From: Daejeonella sp.
GTDB lineage: Bacteria; Bacteroidota; Bacteroidia; Sphingobacteriales; Sphingobacteriaceae
Length of the DNA stretch: 39,671 nucleotides
Reading direction: 5' to 3'
NCBI RefSeq assembly: GCF_030684675.1
Contig: NZ_JAUXXZ010000079.1
Span: forward strand, 1 to 39,671
A program made the position numbers and the translations under genes. The notes below the pieces were generated by a model. The model did no database searches and was not told where the DNA came from. It worked only from the letters and a program-made list of their open reading frames with translations. Positions 34,943 through 39,671 of this stretch are shown here, in pieces (the stretch's first letter is position 1; every line of letters begins with the position of its first letter).

Positions 34943-35232
34943 TATTAAATAGATAATAGGCAGATTAGTTTATAATTCATTATGTTTCCACTGTATTTTA
35001 AAGGAAAACAGGTCGAAACATCCAACTCCATAAATGCATGAATTAGTAATCCGCTTGTTGCAAAAATTTATGTACCAATGTTGATACTTTCATTTCAATC
35101 AATAATCCCCGACTTTATTTTCAAAACAGCCTTGTTGCGATAAAACAAATAGTTGAGGAATACTGATTCCAGGGTAGCGAGAATACTCCCTGCTTATGCA
35201 ATTAAAGAACCTGGCTGAAGAATAATGAATTA

Positions 35233-35265
35233 AGCATCAACAGCTTTCTTAATCCTGCTGATGCT
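35233..35265 (-). terminator. terminator overlapping the 3' end of the MutS-like gene
   Basis: On the minus strand AGCATCAGCAG pairs with CTGTTGATGCT over 11 bases (one G-U) around an 11-base loop that contains the stop codon (35249-35251). TTAATTCATTATT follows, a weak T tract. Confidence 0.5.
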
Positions 35266-37072
35266 GATTTTCAGGATAAATTCCGATTCTCTGAAGCAAT
35301 AAAGAAGCATTAAAGGTTTTGCATTCCCCTTCCTTCAGCTTATAGTCAAACCTCATTTCATCGGCTTCCATTTGGATATCAAAGTAATAGTTGCGGATAT
35401 AATCAGGATATTTCTGCTCTAGTCCGGCTATTTGCAGATCATGGGTAGCAACAATACCTACCGCATTTTGGGCGATCAGCTTTTCGATAACAGCCTTTGA
35501 TCCGAGATATTTATCAACAGAATTGGTACCTCTCAACATTTCATCAATCAGGAAATAGACCTTCCCTGAATTATCCAGCATCTTAATCAGAGCCTGTAAA
35601 CGATCGAGTTCTGCTTTAAAAGTTGAAGTACTTTCATTCAGAGAATCGCGGATACGCATATAGGTAAAAATCAGCATCCAACTAACTTCCATAGATAATG
35701 CGCATGATGGTGCACCACTCAGAGCCAGAACCGTATTAATCCCAAGAGTACGTAAAAAAGTACTTTTCCCTGCCATATTAGAGCCGGTGATAATATCTAT
35801 TTTCAACTGATTATCCAGCAGATAGTCGTTATCAACCCTTTGTTGTGATGGGATTAATGGATGTCCGATGGATTTGGCCTTTAAAGTATAATTTTCCTGC
35901 TCATTGATTTCCGCAAAACACCATTCCGGATAATTTGTATTCAAAGAGCTCAGACTGATTAAAGCTTCGAAAGAAGCCAGAACATCAAAAGCCTGTTTCA
36001 GTCCTTCATGATTCTCTTTTTTCCAATGTTCTATTGCAAATAACTGCCTGATGTTCCATAACATCACAACATTCAGAATGCCCCCTACCGCTGTAAGCCC
36101 GAAAGTGAGATGACTGATCAGCAAAGAGAAACGTTTGATCTGCTCCGAAAGTTTCTTCTCCTCATTTCCTATCAAATCTTCTGCAAGCTGCCTGCACATT
36201 GTCGACTCCCATTTTTCCTCCATCACTGCTGATATGGCTTCAGAAAAATGATTCAGAATCCTGCTCATCTTACCAATCATACTATCGGTTTTGAGGATCC
36301 TTGAATAATAATTTTGCGTCAGGATTAAATTGAAGCTAATCAGGCCTGTGAGCAGAATGAGAAGAGCAGGAATGAACCAGCACCCGACTGCTATGATTAG
36401 AAATAATATTGGAATCCAGCGAACATATACTTTTAACCAGAAGGCGGGCTTTACAAGTTTTGTGTTCAGAAATTTAAAAAGTTCAGCCGATTGGTCATCA
36501 GCGGCCTTATTAGCAAAGAGTAAAACCGCCTGAAAATGATGTTTCCAGATTAAATTTGTACCCAATTCAATCACAGCCAATTGTCTTTCTCTGATGACAG
36601 CGATGCTACCAGGTTCCTTTAGCCAACCGGCCAATTTCTCAATCCCCCCATTTGTAGCAGAGCGGTTAATCATCCCGAAAAGAGAACCATTACCGAAAAT
36701 ATCCAGATCGGAGGAATACGGATGAAGGTCATCGCTAAATACTGAACCTTCGGAGTAGATATTTTGCTTTCGGTCAAGGCTGTTTAATTCGTTGGAATGA
36801 ACCATGCTCAGATTCCTGAAATAATCAACTTGCTTTTGAAATCGCAGCTGCCGGGCCACAAGCCATGCGAAGCCAAGAATAAGTAAGAAAACTAAAAGAA
36901 AAGAAAGCCAGATCAGATTATAACTGATCGCCTGATAGAACAGAAAGATCCCCGCAATAAGCACAAAAAGGCGCAAAAAGGAATAAATATTGATTTGACG
37001 TTCAAATCTTTTTATCTCTGCATCACATTCATGTTGCTTTTCATTATAATACTCTCTGACAGGTTTCAGCAA
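35249..37072 (-). CDS. membrane-anchored MutS-family ATPase
   Basis: A 607-residue protein. Two hydrophobic stretches occur near residues 28-70 (SFLRLFVLIAGIFLFYQAIS and a second) and again near 220-260, so the N-terminal half is membrane-bound. The C-terminal half is a MutS-type ABC ATPase: Walker A TGSNMAGKSTFLRTLG (about 428), Walker B YFLIDEMLRGTNS (about 509) and H-loop ATHDLQIAGLE. The mismatch-recognition domain of MutS is absent. Bacteroidetes carry this subfamily widely but its function is not established, and DNA mismatch repair is unlikely without the recognition domain. It lies 55 bases downstream of tyrS on the same strand, so co-transcription is possible. Confidence 0.85.
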   Translation of the reverse strand: MLKPVREYYNEKQHECDAEIKRFERQINIYSFLRLFVLIAGIFLFYQAISYNLIWLSFLLVFLLILGFAWLVARQLRFQKQVDYFRNLSMVHSNELNSLDRKQNIYSEGSVFSDDLHPYSSDLDIFGNGSLFGMINRSATNGGIEKLAGWLKEPGSIAVIRERQLAVIELGTNLIWKHHFQAVLLFANKAADDQSAELFKFLNTKLVKPAFWLKVYVRWIPILFLIIAVGCWFIPALLILLTGLISFNLILTQNYYSRILKTDSMIGKMSRILNHFSEAISAVMEEKWESTMCRQLAEDLIGNEEKKLSEQIKRFSLLISHLTFGLTAVGGILNVVMLWNIRQLFAIEHWKKENHEGLKQAFDVLASFEALISLSSLNTNYPEWCFAEINEQENYTLKAKSIGHPLIPSQQRVDNDYLLDNQLKIDIITGSNMAGKSTFLRTLGINTVLALSGAPSCALSMEVSWMLIFTYMRIRDSLNESTSTFKAELDRLQALIKMLDNSGKVYFLIDEMLRGTNSVDKYLGSKAVIEKLIAQNAVGIVATHDLQIAGLEQKYPDYIRNYYFDIQMEADEMRFDYKLKEGECKTFNASLLLQRIGIYPENQHQQD

Positions 37073-37127
37073 AATTTATTGATAATAATTGGGGTTAATT
37101 ATTTGGATTTCAGGGAATCAGGCAGTC

Positions 37128-38411
37128 TCAATTGGCAATGATCAGATAATAATTCTTTTTACCTTTTTGGGCAACCAGAAATTTACCCCTGATCAGATTT
37201 TTCTCAGTAAAAACCTGTGCAGGGTCTGCTACCTTTTCTTTATTGATCGATACTCCTCCACCACTGATCATTTTACGTGCTTCTCCTTTGGATGGAAAAA
37301 CCTGAGTATTTTCAGCCAGAAGATCTGTCAGATTGATACCCGAAGAAAATTCTGAGGCAGACACCCCGAACTGTGGCAGGCCATCAAAAACATCGAGTAC
37401 CTCTTCGTCACTCAAAGAATTAATAAATTCCAGAGAGCCGTTTCCAAATAAAAATTCGGAAGTTTTCAGGGCAGTTTCAAGTGCTTCTGCAGAATGACTC
37501 CTTATTGTAATTTCTTCAGCAAGTGCTTTTTGAAGGGTTCTGAGATGAGGGGTAAGGTCATGCTCACGCTCTAATTCTTCAATCTGATCCCTGGTCTTCA
37601 GCGTAAAGATTCTGATCCAGCTTTTAGCATCTGCATCTGTTGTATTCAACCAAAACTGATAAAATTTATAGGGGGAAGTCTTTGCAGGATCCAACCATAC
37701 TGCACCGCTTTCTGTTTTACCGAACTTCGTTCCGTCTGCTTTTTTGATTAACTGTGTGGTGATTGCAAAGGCATTACCTGCAGCCTTTCTCCGGATTAAT
37801 TCAGTTCCGGTTACGATATTTCCCCATTGATCAGATCCGCCCATTTGTATCTGGCAGTTCTTTTCTTTCCAGAGGTAGTAAAAATCATAGCCCTGAACAA
37901 GCTGATAGCTAAACTCAGTGAAAGACATCCCGGTTTCACCCTCAAGCCGCTTTTTGACTGAATCCTTAGCCATCATATAATTGACTGTCAGATGTTTACC
38001 TACATCACGAATAAAATCAAGAAAGGTAAAATTCTTAAACCAATCATAGTTGTTTACCATCTCAGCACTGTTGGCGCCGGTATTGAAATCAAGAAACTTC
38101 CTCAGTTGGTTCTCAAGACATTTTACGTTATGATTTAAAACGTCTTCAGAAAGAAGATTACGCTCAGCCGATTTACCTGAAGGATCACCCACCATTCCGG
38201 TTGCTCCGCCAACAAGTGCAAAAGGCTTATGCCCGGCTCTTTGAAAAAGTATCAGTGTCATGATTTGGGTTAGATGCCCCACATGCAATGAATCTGCTGT
38301 AGGATCAAACCCGATATAACCTGATGTCATTTGCTTGTTAAGTTCTTCTTCAGTACCGGGCATGATATCATGCAGCATTCCCCGCCAGCGTAATTCTTCT
38401 ACAAAGTTCAT
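37128..38411 (-). CDS. tyrS: tyrosyl-tRNA synthetase
   Basis: Charges tRNA-Tyr with tyrosine. The 427-residue length suits the bacterial enzyme. The class I Rossmann site has HVGH for HIGH in [27 protein letters not shown] is the ATP loop, and the KMSKS-like motif is KFGKT in [25 protein letters not shown] binds tyrosine. A C-terminal S4 domain ([20 protein letters not shown]) binds tRNA. The start ATG at 38411 lies 26 bases after a consensus -7 box. It is a single-copy essential gene, so useful as a phylogenetic marker for this window. Confidence 0.97.
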   Translation of the reverse strand: MNFVEELRWRGMLHDIMPGTEEELNKQMTSGYIGFDPTADSLHVGHLTQIMTLILFQRAGHKPFALVGGATGMVGDPSGKSAERNLLSEDVLNHNVKCLENQLRKFLDFNTGANSAEMVNNYDWFKNFTFLDFIRDVGKHLTVNYMMAKDSVKKRLEGETGMSFTEFSYQLVQGYDFYYLWKEKNCQIQMGGSDQWGNIVTGTELIRRKAAGNAFAITTQLIKKADGTKFGKTESGAVWLDPAKTSPYKFYQFWLNTTDADAKSWIRIFTLKTRDQIEELEREHDLTPHLRTLQKALAEEITIRSHSAEALETALKTSEFLFGNGSLEFINSLSDEEVLDVFDGLPQFGVSASEFSSGINLTDLLAENTQVFPSKGEARKMISGGGVSINKEKVADPAQVFTEKNLIRGKFLVAQKGKKNYYLIIAN

Positions 38412-38436
38412 TTTATCTTAAGGATCGTTTGGAATG

Positions 38437-38444
38437 CAAATATA
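38437..38444 (-). promoter_or_regulatory. -7 promoter box of tyrS
   Basis: On the minus strand TATATTTG matches TAnnTTTG exactly, 26 bases before the start codon. A TTTG 25 bases further upstream is a little too far for a standard -33 element. Confidence 0.55.
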
Positions 38445-38552
38445 GCAGAATTGATAAACCTCTGCATGTCAAAATTTTCGTAGATTTATGTTCTACAGCT
38501 ATTATTCAGCTTGAATTAATCAATACAAATTCAATTCGATAAAAACAGTAAA

Positions 38553-39239
38553 ATGAACTTCCTTTCTCATTTTTACTTTGACAGGCACAGCGAAGACCCG
38601 CATCTGGTTTTGGGTGCAGTTTTGCCTGATCTGGTAAAAAATGCCAGAAAGGACTGGAATCTGCATCCGGAAAGAAATGCAGAGCAGTTCAGTAGCAGAT
38701 TCGAAAGCTCCATTTTAGAAGGCTGGAGACGACACATGATCGTAGACCGTAATTTTCATAACTCAGAATTCTTTGCTCAACACACCGCAGGTATCAAAAG
38801 AGCGATCATCCCGGCACTAAAAAATTCGGTAGTTCGCCCATCATTTTTAGCCCATATCTCGCTGGAGTTGATGCTTGATAGTACATTGCTGACCGAGAAC
38901 CACATTCAAACCGTGGATTTCTATTCTCATCTAAAACAATCCGACAGGGAAGCGATCAACAGATTTCTTAAACTGAATGATGTCCAGGATACAAGCTATT
39001 TTTTCATTTTTTTCGATAAGTTCATCCAATCCAACTATCTCGAAAGCTATCGTGAGAGCCATAATATCATGTATGCCTTAAACAGAATCTGTATGCGGGT
39101 ATGGAAAGACCCACTCAATGATAGCGAAATACTTGCCCTTAGAGATATTCTGAACGACTACCACCAAAATTTGCTGGGAAATTATATGGATATTTTTGAG
39201 GAAATAAACGGGAAATTAATTGACAGTTGGGATTCGTAA
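38553..39239 (+). CDS. acyl-carrier-protein phosphodiesterase family protein
   Basis: A 228-residue protein beginning MNFLSHFYFDRHSEDPHLVLG, the N-terminus of the AcpH / DUF479 family. It keeps the family's HD-like acidic residues (GAVLPDLVKN) and later HMIVDRNFHNSEFF and AHISLELMLD. AcpH removes the phosphopantetheine arm from ACP. Bacteroidetes members are annotated as ACP phosphodiesterase by homology only, so the reaction here is inferred. It starts divergently from tyrS. Confidence 0.85.
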   Translation: MNFLSHFYFDRHSEDPHLVLGAVLPDLVKNARKDWNLHPERNAEQFSSRFESSILEGWRRHMIVDRNFHNSEFFAQHTAGIKRAIIPALKNSVVRPSFLAHISLELMLDSTLLTENHIQTVDFYSHLKQSDREAINRFLKLNDVQDTSYFFIFFDKFIQSNYLESYRESHNIMYALNRICMRVWKDPLNDSEILALRDILNDYHQNLLGNYMDIFEEINGKLIDSWDS

Positions 39240-39261
39240 GTAGTATAATATTTCCGCCTTG

Positions 39262-39292
39262 TCTTGATACTTGGTTCTTGATACTTGATACT
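39262..39292 (+). repeat. CTTGATACTTG low-complexity direct repeats
   Basis: TCTTGATACTTG (39262-39273) is followed by an equal copy (39276-39287 region) and a third overlapping partial copy, 22 bases after the acpH-like stop. It resembles the other 3'-end repeats in the window. Confidence 0.7.
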
Positions 39293-39299
39293 AACAAAA

Positions 39300-39319
39300 A
39301 AAGCCCCTTTCGGAGCTTT
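39300..39319 (-). terminator. Rho-independent terminator of the last minus-strand gene
   Basis: On the minus strand AAAGCTCC and GGGGCTTT (one U-G pair) enclose a GAAA tetraloop, followed by TTTTTGTT. It lies 25 bases after the stop of the small secreted protein. Confidence 0.85.
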
Positions 39320-39343
39320 CTTTCTTGGTTAGCGGTATTAATA

Positions 39344-39616
39344 TTATTGCTGTGTTACTGTATAAACTACCGGTACCACATTTAAACCTGTTGCTTTACC
39401 TGCGTATGCGCCACCTGCACCAATCAGGTAAGAAATATTGAATTTGTTTGTAGAATTTGTTTCTGTATCGAAGTTCACATCCAATGATGCCGGCTGAGTT
39501 ACACTGAATGATAAGACATCGGAAATGGTAATGTTCAAATTTGCAGTCTGTGCAAATGATTTGGTACTTAATAAGGATACTGCTGCAATTGCGAATGTTA
39601 TAATTACTTTTTTCAT
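39344..39616 (-). CDS. small secreted protein, unknown function
   Basis: A 90-residue protein with a clear Sec signal (MKKVIITFAIAAVSLLSTKS, cleaved after SFAQ) and a mature part of about 66 residues rich in Asn, Thr and Val (TANLNITISDVLSFSVTQP, ending YTVTQQ). I recognise no family, though small secreted beta-rich proteins with this layout are common in Bacteroidetes. I start at ATG 39616, where the signal begins. The frame stays open to 39667 but the extra residues are hydrophilic and would hide the signal. Its own terminator follows. Confidence 0.65.
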   Translation of the reverse strand: MKKVIITFAIAAVSLLSTKSFAQTANLNITISDVLSFSVTQPASLDVNFDTETNSTNKFNISYLIGAGGAYAGKATGLNVVPVVYTVTQQ

Positions 39617-39671
39617 CTGTTTGTTTATGTCTGTTTTAATTTGTTGATGTTGATAAGCTATAGACAAATTA

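Larger units (their letters stand above)
34772..35248. other. 477-bp AT-rich gap without a recognisable gene
   Basis: No convincing coding region or RNA found. An AT-only inverted repeat (TTATTTAATT 34911-34920 with AATTAAATAA 34933-34942) and the palindrome AGGCAccTGCCT at 34834-34845 are the only structure, and the right end holds the MutS-like terminator. It includes the promoter for the PLP enzyme. A 19-codon frame at 34982 has no family likeness. Confidence 0.6.

Noticed and set aside
34982-35041. Small plus-strand frame of 19 codons in the gap
   Set aside because: No recognisable motif, promoter or homology, and an in-frame stop lies directly upstream.

Overview
The window looks like chromosomal DNA from a Bacteroidetes bacterium, most likely a Sphingobacteriaceae member close to Pedobacter. 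Supporting signs are a TonB-dependent receptor with a carboxypeptidase-D-like plug extension, promoter boxes of the TAnnTTTG type, few Shine-Dalgarno sequences, many lipoproteins and Tat-exported oxidoreductases, and moderate to low GC. Short low-complexity repeats, several of them GA-rich, sit at gene 3' ends. I saw no rRNA, tRNA, insertion sequence, prophage or CRISPR array. The species call is inference from gene content.

Region 1 (1-6.7 kb) is housekeeping and central carbon metabolism. It holds the 3' end of an unknown gene, a DoxX-like membrane protein, an AlkB-type membrane hydroxylase, a block of six tandem 22-bp palindromic repeats, a NrtR-like Nudix regulator, and then pfkA, a BadF/NAGK-like protein and gapA, closed by a clear terminator. 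A Gfo/Idh/MocA oxidoreductase follows, preceded by a perfect 35-nt palindrome.

Region 2 (6.7-18.7 kb) carries glgB and a GH31 alpha-glucosidase (minus strand, alpha-glucan metabolism), a lone TonB-dependent receptor with its own terminator, a penicillin-acylase-family hydrolase with a small membrane protein, a repeat-filled gap, and a LuxE-like acyl-adenylating protein.

Region 3 (18.8-32.9 kb) is the most interesting part: two divergent gene sets sharing a 207-bp promoter region. The minus arm encodes an MFS transporter, a hydroxypyruvate-isomerase-like TIM barrel, a GMC oxidoreductase, its Tat-exported small subunit, and a Tat-exported Gfo/Idh/MocA protein. The plus arm encodes a 1127-residue ThuA / sugar-dehydrogenase / PKD / cytochrome c fusion, a lipoprotein aldose epimerase, a cytosolic Gfo/Idh/MocA protein, a second TIM-barrel isomerase, a cytochrome c lipoprotein and a DUF1080 lipoprotein. 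Together they read as a periplasmic oxidative sugar pathway: a sugar hydroxyl (probably C3) is oxidised, electrons go to cytochrome c, the keto-glycoside is cleaved by DUF1080, and the products are epimerised and isomerised. This matches what is known of 3-keto-glycoside metabolism, but the arrangement and the giant fusion deserve attention.

Region 4 (32.9-39.7 kb) starts with a solitary four-helix-bundle (23S rRNA intervening-sequence family) gene bracketed by a 24-nt identical inverted repeat. It continues with a Tat-exported D-threonine-aldolase-like PLP enzyme, a 477-bp AT-rich gap, a membrane-anchored MutS-family ATPase, tyrS, an ACP phosphodiesterase and a small secreted protein.
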